Source: Rhabditoides inermis (lineage: Eukaryota > Nematoda > Chromadorea > Rhabditida > Rhabditidae). From it: a stretch of DNA of 64,000 bases. Position numbers and translations under genes: made by a program. Below, piece after piece: positions 46,101 to 61,100 of the stretch. The notes below the pieces were generated by a model. That model had not been told where the DNA came from. It saw only the letters and a list, made by a program, of their open reading frames with translations, and ran no database searches. The stretch is from the NCBI GenBank assembly GCA_963966185.1, contig CAWZYM010000205.1:627501-691500 (forward strand), written 5' to 3'. Positions within the stretch are counted from its first letter, which is position 1; each line of letters opens with the position of its first letter.

Positions 46101-49100
46101 AGGGATTGTTGTAGTTTCTACACCACAATAAATAACAGATGGGGGGTTTAAAACACAGTATGTCTATATCTCTCTAGTTTACCTGCCTCTCTTGTATCCC
46201 TCGTTCGCATCGGTGTATTCGCTCGCCAGGGCCAACGGGACAACTAGAGTCTCACCTTTTTGCCCGCTTTTTAAGGGATCGTTGTAGTTTCTACACCACA
46301 ATAAATAACAGATAGGGGTTCGAAACACAGTATGTCTATATCTCTCTAGTTTACCTGCCTCTCTTGTATCCCTCGTTCGCATCGGTGTATTCGCTCGCCA
46401 GGGCCAATGGGATAACTCGAGTCTCACCTTTTTGCCCGCTTTTTAAGGGATTGTTGTAGTTTCTCAACCACATAAAAATAACAGATGGGAGGTTCAAAAA
46501 ACATTATTTCTATATCTCTCTAGTTTACTTACCTGCCTCTCTTGTATCCCTCGTTCGCATCGGTGTATTCGCTCGCCAGGGCCAATGGGATAACTCGAGT
46601 CTCACCTTTTTGCCCGCTTTTTAAGGGATTGTAGTAGTTTCTAAACCACATGAAAATAACAGATGAGGGTTCAAAAAACAGTATTTTCTATATCTCTCTA
46701 GTTTACTTACCTGCCTCTCTTGTATCCCTCGTTCGCATCGGTGTATTCGCTCGCCAGGGCCAATGGGATAACTCGAGTCTCACCTTTTTGCCCGCTTTTT
46801 GAGGGATCGTTGTAGTTTCTACACCACAATAAATAACAGATGGGGGGTTCAAAACACAGTATGTCTATATCTCTCTAGTTTACCTGCCTCTCTTGTATCC
46901 CTCGTTCGCATCGGTGTATTCGCTCGCCAGGGCCAATGGGATAACTAGAGTCTCACCTTTTTGCCCGCTTTTTAAGGGATCGTTGTAGTTTCTACACCAC
47001 AATAAATAACAGATGGGGGGTTCAAAACACAGTATGTCTATATCTCTCTAGTTTACCTGCCTCTCTTGTATCCCTCGTTCGCATCGGTGTATTCGCTCGC
47101 CAGGGCCAATGGGATAACTAGAGTCTCACCTTTTTGCCCGCTTTTTAAGGGATCGTTGTAGTTTCTACACCACAATAAATAAGAGATGGAGGGTTCAAAA
47201 CACAGTATGTCTATATCTCTCTAGTTTACCTGCCTCTCTTGTATCCCTCGTTCGCATCGGTGTTTTCGCTCGCCAGGGACAATGGGATAACTAGAGTCTC
47301 ACCTTTTTGCCCGCTTTTAAAGGGATCGTTGTAGTTTCTACACCACAATAAATAAGAGATGGGGGGTTCAAAACACAGTATGTCTATATCTCTCTAGTTT
47401 ACCTGCCTCTCTTGTATCCCTCGTTCGCATCGGTGTATTCGCTCGCCAGGGCCAACGGGACAACTAGAGTCTCACCTTTTTGCCCGCTTTTTAAGGGATC
47501 GTTGTAGTTTCTACACCACAATAAATAACAGATAGGGGTTCGAAACACAGTATGTCTATATCTCTCTAGTTTACCTGCCTCTCTTGTATCCCTCGTTCGC
47601 ATCGGTGTATTCGCTCGCCAGGGCCAATGGGATAACTCGAGTCTCACCTTTTTGCCCGCTTTTTAAGGGATTGTTGTAGTTTCTCAACCACATGAAAATA
47701 ACAGATGGGAGGTTCAAAAAACAGTATTTCTATATCTCTCTAGTTTACTTACCTGCCTCTCTTGTATCCCTCGTTCGCATCGGTGTATTCGCTCGCCAGG
47801 GCCAATGGGATAACTCGAGTCTCACCTTTTTGCCCGCTTTTTAAGAAATTGTTGTAGTTTCTAAACCACATGAAAATAACAGATGGGAGGTTAAAAAAAC
47901 AGTATTTCTATATCTCTCTAGTTTACTTACCTGCCTCTCTTGTATCCCTCGTTCGCATCGGTGTATTCGCTCGCCAGGGCCAATGGGATAACTCGAGTCT
48001 CACCTTTTTGCCCGCTTTTTGAGGGATCGTTGTAGTTTCTACACCACAATAAATAACAGATGGGGGTTCAAAAAACAGTATTTTCTATATCTCTCTAGTT
48101 TACTTACCTGCCTCTCTTGTATTCCTCGTTCGCATCGGTGTATTCGCTCGCCAGGGCCAATGGGATAACTCGAGTCTCACCTTTTTGCCCGCTTTTTAAG
48201 GGATTGTTGTAGTTTCTCAACCACATAAAATAACAGATGGGAGGTTCAAAAAACAGTATTTCTATATCTCTCTAGTTTACTTACCTGCCTCTCTTGTATC
48301 CCTCGTTCGCATCGCTGTATTCGCTCGCCAGGGCCAATGGGATAACTCGAGTCTCACCTTTTTGCCCGCTTTTTAAGGGATTGTTGTAGTTTCTCAACCA
48401 CATAAAAATAACAGATGGGAGGTTCAAAAAACAGTATTTCTATATCTCTCTAGTTTACTTACCTGCCTCTCTTGTATCCCTCGTTCGCATCGGTGTATTC
48501 GCTCGCCAGGGCCAATGGGATAACTCGAGACTCACCTTTTTGCCCGCTTTTTAAGGGATTGTTGTAGTTTCTAAACCACATGAAAATAACAGATGGGAGG
48601 TTCAAAAAAACAGTATTTCTATATCTCTCTAGTTTACCTGCCTCTCTTGTATCCCTCGTTCGCATCGGTGTATTCGCTCGCCAGGGCCAATGAGATAACT
48701 CGAGTCTCACCTTTTTGCCCGCTTTTTAAGGGATTGTTGTAGTTTCTAAACCACATGAAAATAACAGATGGGAGGTTCAAAAAAACAGTATTTCTATATC
48801 TCTCTAGTTTACTTACCTGCCTCTCTTGTATCCCTCGTTCGCATCGGTGTATTCGCTCGCCAGGGCCAATGGGATAACTCGAGACTCACCTTTTTGCCCG
48901 CTTTTTAGGGGATCGTTGTAGTTTCTACACCACAATGAATAACAGATGGGGGTTCAAAAAACAGTATTTTCTATATCTCTCTAGTTTACTTACCTGCCTC
49001 TCTTGTATCCCTCGTTCGCATCGGTGTATTCGCTCGCCAGGGCCAATGGGATAACTCGAGTCTCACCTTTTTGCCCGCTTTTTGAGGGATCGTTGTAGTT

Positions 49101-52100
49101 TCTACACCACAATAAATAACAGATGGGGGGTTCAAAACACAGTATGTCTATATCTCTCTAGTTTACCTGCCTCTCTTGTATCCCTCGTTCGCATCGGTGT
49201 ATTCGCTCGCCAGGGCCAATGGGATAACTCGAGTCTCACCTTTTTGCCCGCTTTTTAAGGGATTGTTGTAGTTTCTCAACCACATAAAAATAACAGATAG
49301 GAGGTTCAAAAAACAGTATTTCTATATCTCTCTAGTTTACTTACCTGCCTCTCTTGTATCCCTCGTTCGCATCGGTGTATTCGCTCGCCAGGGCCAATGG
49401 GATAACTCGAGTCTCACCTTTTTGCCCGCTTTTTAAAGGATTGTTGTAGTTTCTAAACCACATGAAAATAACAGATGAGGGTTCAAAAAACAGTATTTTC
49501 TATATCTCTCTAGTTTACTTACCTGCCTCTCTTGTATCCCTCGTTCGCATCGGTGTATTCGCTCGCCAGGGCCAATGGGATAACTCGAGTCTCACCTTTT
49601 TGCCCGCTTTTTAGGGGATCGTTGTAGTTTCTACACCACAATAAATAACAGATGGGGGTTCAAAAAACAGTATTTTCTATATCTCTCTAGTTTACTTACC
49701 TGCCTCTCTTGTATCCCTCGTTCGCATCGGTGTATTCGCTCGCCAGGGCCAATGGGATAACTCGAGTCTCACCTTTTTGCCCGCTTTTTAAGGGATCGTT
49801 GTAGTTTCTACACCACAATAAATAACAGATGGGGGGTTCAAAACACAGTATGTCTATATCTCTCTAGTTTACCTGCCTCTCTTGTATCCCTCGTTCGCGT
49901 CGGTGTATTCGCTCGCCAGGGCCAATGGGATAACTCGAGTCTCACCTTTTTGCTCGCTTTTTGAGGGATCGTTGTAGTTTCTACACCACAATAAATAACA
50001 GATGGGGGTTCAAAAAACAGTATTTTCTATATCTCTCTAGTTTACCTGCCTCTCTTGTATCCCTCGTTCGCATCGGTGTATTCGCTCGCCAGGGCCAATG
50101 GGATAACTCGAGTCTCACCTTTTTGCCCGCTTTTTAAGGGATTGTTGTAGTTTCTCAACCACAAAAAAATAACAGATGGGAGGTTCGAAAAACAGTATTT
50201 CTATATCTCTCTAGTTTACTTACCTGCCTCTCTTGTATCCCTCGTTCGCATCGGTGTATTCGCTCGCCAGGGCCAATGGGACAACTCGAGTCTCACCTTT
50301 TTGCCCGCTTTTTAAGGGATTGTTGTAGTTTCTAAACCACATGAAAATAACAGATGAGGGTTCAAAAAACAGTATTTTCTATATCTCTCTAGTTTACTTA
50401 CCTGCCTCTCTTGTATCCCTCGTTCGCATCGGTGTATTCGCTCGCCAGGGCCAATGGGATAACTCGAGTCTCACCTTTTTGCCCGCTTTTTGAGGGATCG
50501 TTGTAGTTTCTACACCACAATAAATAACAGATGGGGGGTTCAAAACACAGTATGTCTATATCTCTCTAGTTTACCTGCCTCTCTTGTATCCCTCGTTCGC
50601 ATCGGTGTATTCGCTCGCCAGGGCCAATGGGATAACTAGAATCTCACCTTTTTGCCCGCTTTTTAAGGGATTGTTGTAGTTTCTACACTACAATAAATAA
50701 CAGATGGGGGGTTCAAAACACAGTATGTCTATATCTCTCTAGTTTACCTGCCTCTCTTGTATCCCTCGTTCGCATCGGTGTATTCGCTCGCCAGGGCCAA
50801 CGGGACAACTAGAGTCTCACCTTTTTGCCCGCTTTTTAAGGGATCGTTGTAGTTTCTACACCACAATAAATAACAGATAGGGGTTCGAAACACAGTATGT
50901 CTATATCTCTCTAGTTTACCTGCCTCTCTTGTATCCCTCGTTCGCATCGGTGTATTCGCTCGCCAGGGCCAATGGGATAACTCGAGTCTCACCTTTTTGC
51001 CCGCTTTTTAAGGGATTGTTGTAGTTTCTCAACCACATAAAAATAACAGATGGGAGGTTCAAAAAACAGTATTTCTATATCTCTCTAGTTTACTTACCTG
51101 CCTCTCTTGTATCCCTCGTTCGCATCGGTGTATTCGCTCGCCAGGGCCAATGGGATAACTCGAGTCTCACCTTTTTGCCCGCTTTTTAAGGGATTGTTGT
51201 AGTTTCTAAACCACATGAAAATAACAGATGAGGGTTCAAAAAACAGTATTTTCTATATCTCTCTAGTTTACTTACCTGCCTCTCTTGTATCCCTCGTTCG
51301 CATCGGTGTATTCGCTCGCCAGGGCCAATGGGATAACTCGAGTCTCACCTTTTTGCCCGCTTTTTGAGGGATCGTTGTAGTTTCTACACCACAATAAATA
51401 ACAGATGGGGGGGTTCAAAACACAGTATGTCTATATCTCTCTAGTTTACCTGCCTCTCTTGTATCCCTCGTTCGCATCGGTGTATTCGCTCGCCAGGGCC
51501 AATGGGATAACTAGAATCTCACCTTTTTGCCCGCTTTTTAAGGGATTGTTGTAGTTTCTACACCACAATAAATAACAGATGGGGGGTTCAAAACACAGTA
51601 TGTCTATATCTCTCTAGTTTACCTGCCTCTCTTGTATCCCTCGTTCGCATCGGTGTATTCGCTCGCCAGGGCCAATGGGATAACTAGAATCTCACCTTTT
51701 TGCCCGCTTTTTAAGGGATTGTTGTAGTTTCTACACCACAATAAATAACAGATGGGGATTCAAAACACAGTATGTCTATATCTCTCTAGTTTACCTGCCT
51801 CTCTTGTATCCCTCGTTCGCATCGGTGTATTCGCTCGCCAGGGCCAATGGGATAACTCGAGTCTCACCTTTTTGCCCGCTTTTTAAGGGATTGCTGTAGT
51901 TTCTCAACCACATAAAAATAACAGATAGGAGGTTCAAAAAACAGTATTTCTATATCTCTCTAGTTTACTTACCTGCCTCTCTTGTATCCCTCGTTCGCAT
52001 CGGTGTATTCGCTCGCCAGGGCCAATGGGATAACTCGAGTCTCACCTTTTTGCCCGCTTTTTAAAGGATTGTTGTAGTTTCTAAACCACATGAAAATAAC

Positions 52101-55100
52101 AGATGAGGGTTCAAAAAACAGTATTTTCTATATCTCTCTAGTTTACTTACCTGCCTCTCTTGTATCCCTCGTTCGCATCGGTGTATTCGCTCGCCAGGGC
52201 CAATGGGATAACTCGAGTCTCACCTTTTTGCCCGCTTTTTGAGGGATCGTTGTAGTTTCTACACCACAATAAATAACAGATGGGGGGTTCAAAACACAGT
52301 ATGTCTATATCTCTCTAGTTTACCTGCCTCTCTTGTATCCCTCGTTCGCATCGGTGTATTCGCTCGCCAGGGCCAATGGGATAACTCGAGTCTCACCTTT
52401 TTGCCCGCTTTTTGAGGGATCGTTGTAGTTTCTACACCACAATAAATAACAAATGGGGGGTTCAAAACACAGTATGTCTATATCTCTCTAGTTTACCTGC
52501 CTCTCTTGTATCCCTCGTTCGCATCGGTGTATTCGCTCGCCAGGGCCAATGGGATAACTCGAGTCTCACCTTTTTGCCCGCTTTTTGAGGGATCGTTGTA
52601 GTTTCTACACCACAATAAATAACAGATGGGGGTTCAAAAAACAGTATTTTCTATATCTCTCTAGTTTACTTACCTGCCTCTCTTGTATTCCTCGTTCGCA
52701 TCGGTGTATTCGCTCGCCAGGGCCAATGGGATAACTCGAGTCTCACCTTTTTGCCCGCTTTTTAAGGGATTGTTGTAGTTTCTCAACCACATAAAAATAA
52801 CAGATGGGAGGTTCAAAAAACAGTATTTCTATATCTCTCTAGTTTACTTACCTGCCTCTCTTGTATCCCTCGTTCGCATCGCTGTATTCGCTCGCCAGGG
52901 CCAATGGGATAACTCGAGTCTCACCTTTTTGCCCGCTTTTTAAGGGATTGTTGTAGTTTCTCAACCACATAAAAATAACAGATGGGAGGTTCAAAAAACA
53001 GTATTTCTATATCTCTCTAGTTTACTTACCTGCCTCTCTTGTATCCCTCGTTCGCATCGGTGTATTCGCTCGCCAGGGCCAATGGGATAACTCGAGACTC
53101 ACCTTTTTGCCCGCTTTTTAAGGGATTGTTGTAGTTTCTAAACCACATGAAAATAACAGATGGGAGGTTCAAAAAAACAGTATTTCTATATCTCTCTAGT
53201 TTACCTGCCTCTCTTGTATCCCTCGTTCGCATCGGTGTATTCGCTCGCCAGGGCCAATGAGATAACTCGAGTCTCACCTTTTTGCCCGCTTTTTAAGGGA
53301 TTGTTGTAGTTTCTAAACCACATGAAAATAACAGATGGGAGGTTCAAAAAAACAGTATTTCTATATCTCTCTAGTTTACTTACCTGCCTCTCTTGTATCC
53401 CTCGTTCGCATCGGTGTATTCGCTCGCCAGGGCCAATGGGATAACTCGAGACTCACCTTTTTGCCCGCTTTTTAGGGGATCGTTGTAGTTTCTACACCAC
53501 AATGAATAACAGATGGGGGTTCAAAAAACAGTATTTTCTATATCTCTCTAGTTTACTTACCTGCCTCTCTTGTATCCCTCGTTCGCATCGGTGTATTCGC
53601 TCGCCAGGGCCAATGGGATAACTCGAGTCTCACCTTTTTGCCCGCTTTTTGAGGGATCGTTGTAGTTTCTACACCACAATAAATAACAGATGGGGGGTTC
53701 AAAACACAGTATGTCTATATCTCTCTAGTTTACCTGCCTCTCTTGTATCCCTCGTTCGCATCGGTGTATTCGCTCGCCAGGGCCAATGGGATAACTCGAG
53801 TCTCACCTTTTTGCCCGCTTTTTAAGGGATTGTTGTAGTTTCTCAACCACATAAAAATAACAGATAGGAGGTTCAAAAAACAGTATTTCTATATCTCTCT
53901 AGTTTACTTACCTGCCTCTCTTGTATCCCTCGTTCGCATCGGTGTATTCGCTCGCCAGGGCCAATGGGATAACTCGAGTCTCACCTTTTTGCCCGCTTTT
54001 TAAAGGATTGTTGTAGTTTCTAAACCACATGAAAATAACAGATGAGGGTTCAAAAAACAGTATTTTCTATATCTCTCTAGTTTACTTACCTGCCTCTCTT
54101 GTATCCCTCGTTCGCATCGGTGTATTCGCTCGCCAGGGCCAATGGGATAACTCGAGTCTCACCTTTTTGCCCGCTTTTTAGGGGATCGTTGTAGTTTCTA
54201 CACCACAATAAATAACAGATGGGGGTTCAAAAAACAGTATTTTCTATATCTCTCTAGTTTACTTACCTGCCTCTCTTGTATCCCTCGTTCGCATCGGTGT
54301 ATTCGCTCGCCAGGGCCAATGGGATAACTCGAGTCTCACCTTTTTGCCCGCTTTTTAAGGGATCGTTGTAGTTTCTACACCACAATAAATAACAGATGGG
54401 GGGTTCAAAACACAGTATGTCTATATCTCTCTAGTTTACCTGCCTCTCTTGTATCCCTCGTTCGCGTCGGTGTATTCGCTCGCCAGGGCCAATGGGATAA
54501 CTCGAGTCTCACCTTTTTGCTCGCTTTTTGAGGGATCGTTGTAGTTTCTACACCACAATAAATAACAGATGGGGGTTCAAAAAACAGTATTTTCTATATC
54601 TCTCTAGTTTACCTGCCTCTCTTGTATCCCTCGTTCGCATCGGTGTATTCGCTCGCCAGGGCCAATGGGATAACTCGAGTCTCACCTTTTTGCCCGCTTT
54701 TTAAGGGATTGTTGTAGTTTCTCAACCACATAAAAATAACAGATGGGAGGTTCGAAAAACAGTATTTCTATATCTCTCTAGTTTACTTACCTGCCTCTCT
54801 TGTATCCCTCGTTCGCATCGGTGTATTCGCTCGCCAGGGCCAATGGGACAACTCGAGTCTCACCTTTTTGCCCGCTTTTTAAGGGATTGTTGTAGTTTCT
54901 AAACCACATGAAAATAACAGATGAGGGTTCAAAAAACAGTATTTTCTATATCTCTCTAGTTTACTTACCTGCCTCTCTTGTATCCCTCGTTCGCATCGGT
55001 GTATTCGCTCGCCAGGGCCAATGGGATAACTCGAGTCTCACCTTTTTGCCCGCTTTTTGAGGGATCGTTGTAGTTTCTACACCACAATAAATAACAGATG

Positions 55101-58100
55101 GGGGGTTCAAAACACAGTATGTCTATATCTCTCTAGTTTACCTGCCTCTCTTGTATCCCTCGTTCGCATCGGTGTATTCGCTCGCCAGGGCCAATGGGAT
55201 AACTAGAATCTCACCTTTTTGCCCGCTTTTTAAGGGATTGTTGTAGTTTCTACACTACAATAAATAACAGATGGGGGGTTCAAAACACAGTATGTCTATA
55301 TCTCTCTAGTTTACCTGCCTCTCTTGTATCCCTCGTTCGCATCGGTGTATTCGCTCGCCAGGGCCAATGGGATAACTAGAATCTCACCTTTTTGCCCGCT
55401 TTTTAAGGGATTGTTGTAGTTTCTACACCACAATAAATAACAGATGGGGGGTTCAAAACACAGTATGTCTATATCTCTCTAGTTTACCTGCCTCTCTTGT
55501 ATCCCTCGTTCGCATCGGTGTATTCGCTCGCCAGGGCCAATGGGATAACTAGAATCTCACCTTTTTGCCCGCTTTTTAAGGGATTGTTGTAGTTTCTACA
55601 CCACAATAAATAACAGATGGGGGTTCAAAACACAGTATGTCTATATCTCTCTAGTTTACCTGCCTCTCTTGTATCCCTCGTTCGCATCGGTGTATTCGCT
55701 CGCCAGGGCCAATGGGATAACTCGAGTCTCACCTTTTTGCCCGCTTTTTAAGGGATTGCTGTAGTTTCTCAACCACATAAAAATAACAGATAGGAGGTTC
55801 AAAAAACAGTATTTCTATATCTCTCTAGTTTACTTACCTGCCTCTCTTGTATCCCTCGTTCGCATCGGTGTATTCGCTCGCCAGGGCCAATGGGATAACT
55901 CGAGTCTCACCTTTTTGCCCGCTTTTTAAAGGATTGTTGTAGTTTCTAAACCACATGAAAATAACAGATGAGGGTTCAAAAAACAGTATTTTCTATATCT
56001 CTCTAGTTTACTTACCTGCCTCTCTTGTATCCCTCGTTCGCATCGGTGTATTCGCTCGCCAGGGCCAATGGGATAACTCGAGTCTCACCTTTTTGCCCGC
56101 TTTTTGAGGGATCGTTGTAGTTTCTACACCACAATAAATAACAGATGGGGGGTTCAAAACACAGTATGTCTATATCTCTCTAGTTTACCTGCCTCTCTTG
56201 TATCCCTCGTTCGCATCGGTGTATTCGCTCGCCAGGGCCAATGGGATAACTCGAGTCTCACCTTTTTGCCCGCTTTTTGAGGGATCGTTGTAGTTTCTAC
56301 ACCACAATAAATAACAAATGGGGGGTTCAAAACACAGTATGTCTATATCTCTCTAGTTTACCTGCCTCTCTTGTATCCCTCGTTCGCATCGGTGTATTCG
56401 CTCGCCAGGGCCAATGGGATAACTCGAGTCTCACCTTTTTGCCCGCTTTTTAAGGGATTGTTGTAGTTTCTCAACCACATAAAAATAACAGATAGGAGGT
56501 TCAAAAACAGTATTTCTATATCTCTCTAGTTTACTTACCTGCCTCTCTTGTATCCCTCGTTCGCATCGGTGTATTCGCTCGCCAGGGCCAATGGGATAAC
56601 TCGAGTCTCACCTTTTTGCCCGCTTTTTAAAGGATTGTTGTAGTTTCTAAACCACATGAAAATAACAGATGAGGGTTCAAAAAACAGTATTTTCTATATC
56701 TCTCTAGTTTACTTACCTGCCTCTCTTGTATCCCTCGTTCGCATCGGTGTATTCGCTCGCCAGGGCCAATGGGATAACTCGAGTCTCACCTTTTTGCCCG
56801 CTTTTTGAGGGATCGTTGTAGTTTCTACACCACAATAAATAACAGATGGGGGGTTCAAAACACAGTATGTCTATATCTCTCTAGTTTACCTGCCTCTCTT
56901 GTATCCCTCGTTCGCATCGGTGTATTCGCTCGCCAGGGCCAATGGGATAACTAGAATCTCACCTTTTTGCCCGCTTTTTAAGGGATTGTTGTAGTTTCTA
57001 CACCACAATAAATAACAGATGGGGGGTTCAAAACACAGTATGTCTATATCTCTCTAGTTTACCTGCCTCTCTTGTATCCCTCGTTCGCATCGGTGTATTC
57101 GCTCGCCAGGACCAATGGGATAACTAGAGTCTCACCTTTTTGCCCGCTTTTAAAGGGATCGTTGTAGTTTCTACACCACAATAAATAAGAGATGGGCGGT
57201 TCAAAACACAGTATGTCTATATCTCTCTAGTTTACCTGCCTCTCTTGTATCCCTCGTTCGCATCGGTGTATTCGCTCGCCAGGGCCAACGGGACAACTAG
57301 AGTCTCACCTTTTTGCCCGCTTTTTAAGGGATCGTTGTAGTTTCTACACCACAATAAATAACAGATGGGGGGTTCAAAACACAGTATGTCTATATCTCTC
57401 TAGTTTACCTGCCTCTCTTGTATCCCTCGTTCGCATCGGTGTATTCGCTCGCCAGGGCCAATGGGATAACTCGAGTCTCACCTTTTTGCCCGCTTTTTGA
57501 GGGATCGTTGTAGTTTCTACACCACAATAAATAACAGATGGGGGGTTCAAAACACAGTATGTCTATATCTCTCTAGTTTACCTGCCTCTCTTGTATCCCT
57601 CGTTCGCATCGGTGTATTCGCTCGCCAGGGCCAATGGGATAACTAGAGTCTCACCTTTTTGCCCGCTTTTTAAGGGATCGTTGTAGTTTCTACACCACAA
57701 TAAATAACAGATGGGGGGTTCAAAACACAGTATGTCTATATCTCTCTAGTTTACCTGCCTCTCTTGTATCCCTCGTTCGCATCGGTGTATTCGCTCGCCA
57801 GGGCCAATGGGATAACTAGAGTCTCACCTTTTTGCCCGCTTTTTAAGGGGGTCGTTGTAGTTTCTACACCACAATAAATAAGAGATGGGGGGTTCAAAAC
57901 ACAGTATGTCTATATCTCTCTAGTTTACCTGCCTCTCTTGTATCCCTCGTTCGCATCGGTGTTTTCGCTCGCCAGGGCCAATCGGATAACTAGAGTCTCA
58001 CCTTTTTGCCCGCTTTTAAAGGGATCGTTGTAGTTTCTACACCACAATAAATAAGAGATGGGCGGTTCAAAACACAGTATGTCTATATCTCTCTAGTTTA

Positions 58101-61100
58101 CCTGCCTCTCTTGTATCCCTCGTTCGCATCGGTGTATTCGCTCGCCAGGGCCAACGGGACAACTAGAGTCTCACCTTTTTGCCCGCTTTTTAAGGGATCG
58201 TTGTAGTTTCTACACCACAATAAATAACAGATAGGGGTTCGAAACACAGTATGTCTATATCTCTCTAGTTTACCTGCCTCTCTTGTATCCCTCGTTCGCA
58301 TCGGTGTATTCGCTCGCCAGGGCCAATGGGATAACTCGAGTCTCACCTTTTTGCCCGCTTTTTAAGGGATTGTTGTAGTTTCTAAACCACATGAAAATAA
58401 CAGATGGGAGGTTCAAAAAAACAGTATTTCTATATCTCTCTAGTTTACTTACCTGCCTCTCTTGTATCCCTCGTTCGCATCGGTGTATTCGCTCGCCAGG
58501 GCCAATGGGATAACTCGAGACTCACCTTTTTGCCCGCTTTTTAGGGGATCGTTGTAGTTTCTACACCACAATAAATAACAGATGGGGGTTCAAAAAACAG
58601 TATTTTCTATATCTCTCTAGTTTACTTACCTGCCTCTCTTGTATCCCTCGTTCGCATCGGTGTATTCGCTCGCCAGGGCCAATGGGATAACTCGAGTCTC
58701 ACCTTTTTGCCCGCTTTTTAAGGGATCGTTGTAGTTTCTACATCACAATAAATAACAGATGGGGGGTTCAAAACACAGTATGTCTATATCTCTCTAGTTG
58801 ACCTGCCTCTCTTGTATCCCTCGTTCGCATCGGTGTATTCGCTCGCCAGGGCCAATGGGATAACTCGAGTCTCACCTTTTTGCCCGCTTTTTGAGGAATC
58901 GTTGTAGTTTCTACACCACAATAAATAACAGATGGGGGTTCAAAAAACAGTAATTTCTATATCTCTCTAGTTTACTTACCTGCCTCTCTTGTATTCCTCG
59001 TTCGCATCGGTGTATTCGCTCGCCAGGGCCAATGGGATAACTCGAGTCTCACCTTTTTGCCCGCTTTTTAAGGGATTGTTGTAGTTTCTCAACCACATAA
59101 AAATAACAGATGGGAGGTTCAAAAACAGTATTTCTATATCTCTCTAGTTTACTTACCTGCCTCTCTTGTATCCCTCGTTCGCATCGGTGTATTCGCTCGC
59201 CAGGGCCAATGGGATAACTCGAGTCTCACCTTTTTGCCCGCTTTTTAAGGGATTGTTGTAGTTTCTCAACCACATAAAAATAACATATGGGAGGTTCAAA
59301 AAACAGTATTTCTATATCTCTCTAGTTTACTTACCTGCCTCTCTTGTATCCCTCGTTCGCATCGGTGTATTCGCTCGCCAGGGCCAATGGGATAACTCGA
59401 GTCTCACCTTTTTGCCCGCTTTTTAAGGGATTGTTGTAGTTTCTAAACCACATGAAAATAACAGATGGGAGGTTCAAAAAAACAGTATTTCTATATCTCT
59501 CTAGTTTACTTACCTGCCTCTCTTGTATCCCTCGTTCGCATCGGTGTATTCGCTCGCCAGGGCCAATGGGATAACTCGAGACTCACCTTTTTGCCCGCTT
59601 TTTAGGGGATCGTTGTAGTTTCTACACCACAATAAATAACAGATGGGGGTTCAAAAAACAGTATTTTCTATATCTCTCTAGTTTACTTACCTGCCTCTCT
59701 TGTATCCCTCGTTCGCATCGGTGTATTCGCTCGCCAGGGCCAATGGGATAACTCGAGTCTCACCTTTTTGCCCGCTTTTTGAGGGATCGTTGTAGTTTCT
59801 ACACCACAATAAATAACAGATGGGGGTTCAAAAAACAGTATTTTCTATATCTCTCTAGTTTACTTACCTGCCTCTCTTGTATTCCTCGTTCGCATCGGTG
59901 TATTCGCTCGCCAGGGCCAATGGGATAACTCGAGTCTCACCTTTTTGCCCGCTTTTTAAGGGATCGTTGTAGTTTCTACATCACAATAAATAACAGATGG
60001 GGGGTTCAAAACACAGTATGTCTATATCTCTCTAGTTTACCTGCCTCTCTTGTATCCCTCGTTCGCATCGGTGTATTCGCTCGCCAGGGCCAATGGGATA
60101 ACTCGAGTCTCACCTTTTTGCCCGCTTTTTAAGGGATTGTTGTAGTTTCTCAACCACATAAAAAATAACAGATGGGAGGTTCAAATAACAGTATTTCTAT
60201 ATCTCTCTAGTTTACTTACCTGCCTCTCTTGTATCCCTCGTTCGCATCGGTGTATTCGCTCGCCAGGGCCAATGGGATAACTCGAGTCTCACCTTTTTGC
60301 CCGCTTTTTAAGGGATTGTTGTAGTTTCTCAACCACATAAAAATAACATATGGGAGGTTCAAAAAACAGTATTTCTATATCTCTCTAGTTTACTTACCTG
60401 CCTCTCTTGTATCCCTCGTTCGCATCGGTGTATTCGCTCGCCAGGGCCAATGGGATAACTCGAGTCTCACCTTTTTGCCCGCTTTTTAAGGGATTGTTGT
60501 AGTTTCTCAACCACATAAAAATAACAGATGGGAGGTTCAAAAAACAGTATTTCTATATCTCTCTAGTTTACTTACCTGCCTCTCTTGTATCCCTCCTTCG
60601 CATCGGTGTATTCGCTCGCCAGGGCCAATGGGATAACTCGAGTCTCACCTTTTTGCCCGCTTTTTAAGGGATTGTTGTAGTTTCTCAACCACATAAAAAT
60701 AACAGATGGGAGGTTCAAAAAACAGTATTTCTATATCTCTCTAGTTTACTTACCTGCCTCTCTTGTATCCCTCGTTCGCATCGGTGTATTCGCTCGCCAG
60801 GGCCAATGGGATAACTCGAGACTCACCTTTTTGCCCGCTTTTTAAGGGATTGTTGTAGTTTCTAAACCACATGAAAATAACAGATGGGAGGTTCAAAAAA
60901 ACAGTATTTCTATATCTCTCTAGTTTACCTGCCTCTCTTGTATCCCTCGTTCGCATCGGTGTATTCGCTCGCCAGGGCCAATGAGATAACTCGAGTCTCA
61001 CCTTTTTGCCCGCTTTTTAAGGGATTGTTGTAGTTTCTAAACCACATGAAAATAACAGATGGGAGGTTCAAAAAAACAGTATTTCTATATCTCTCTAGTT

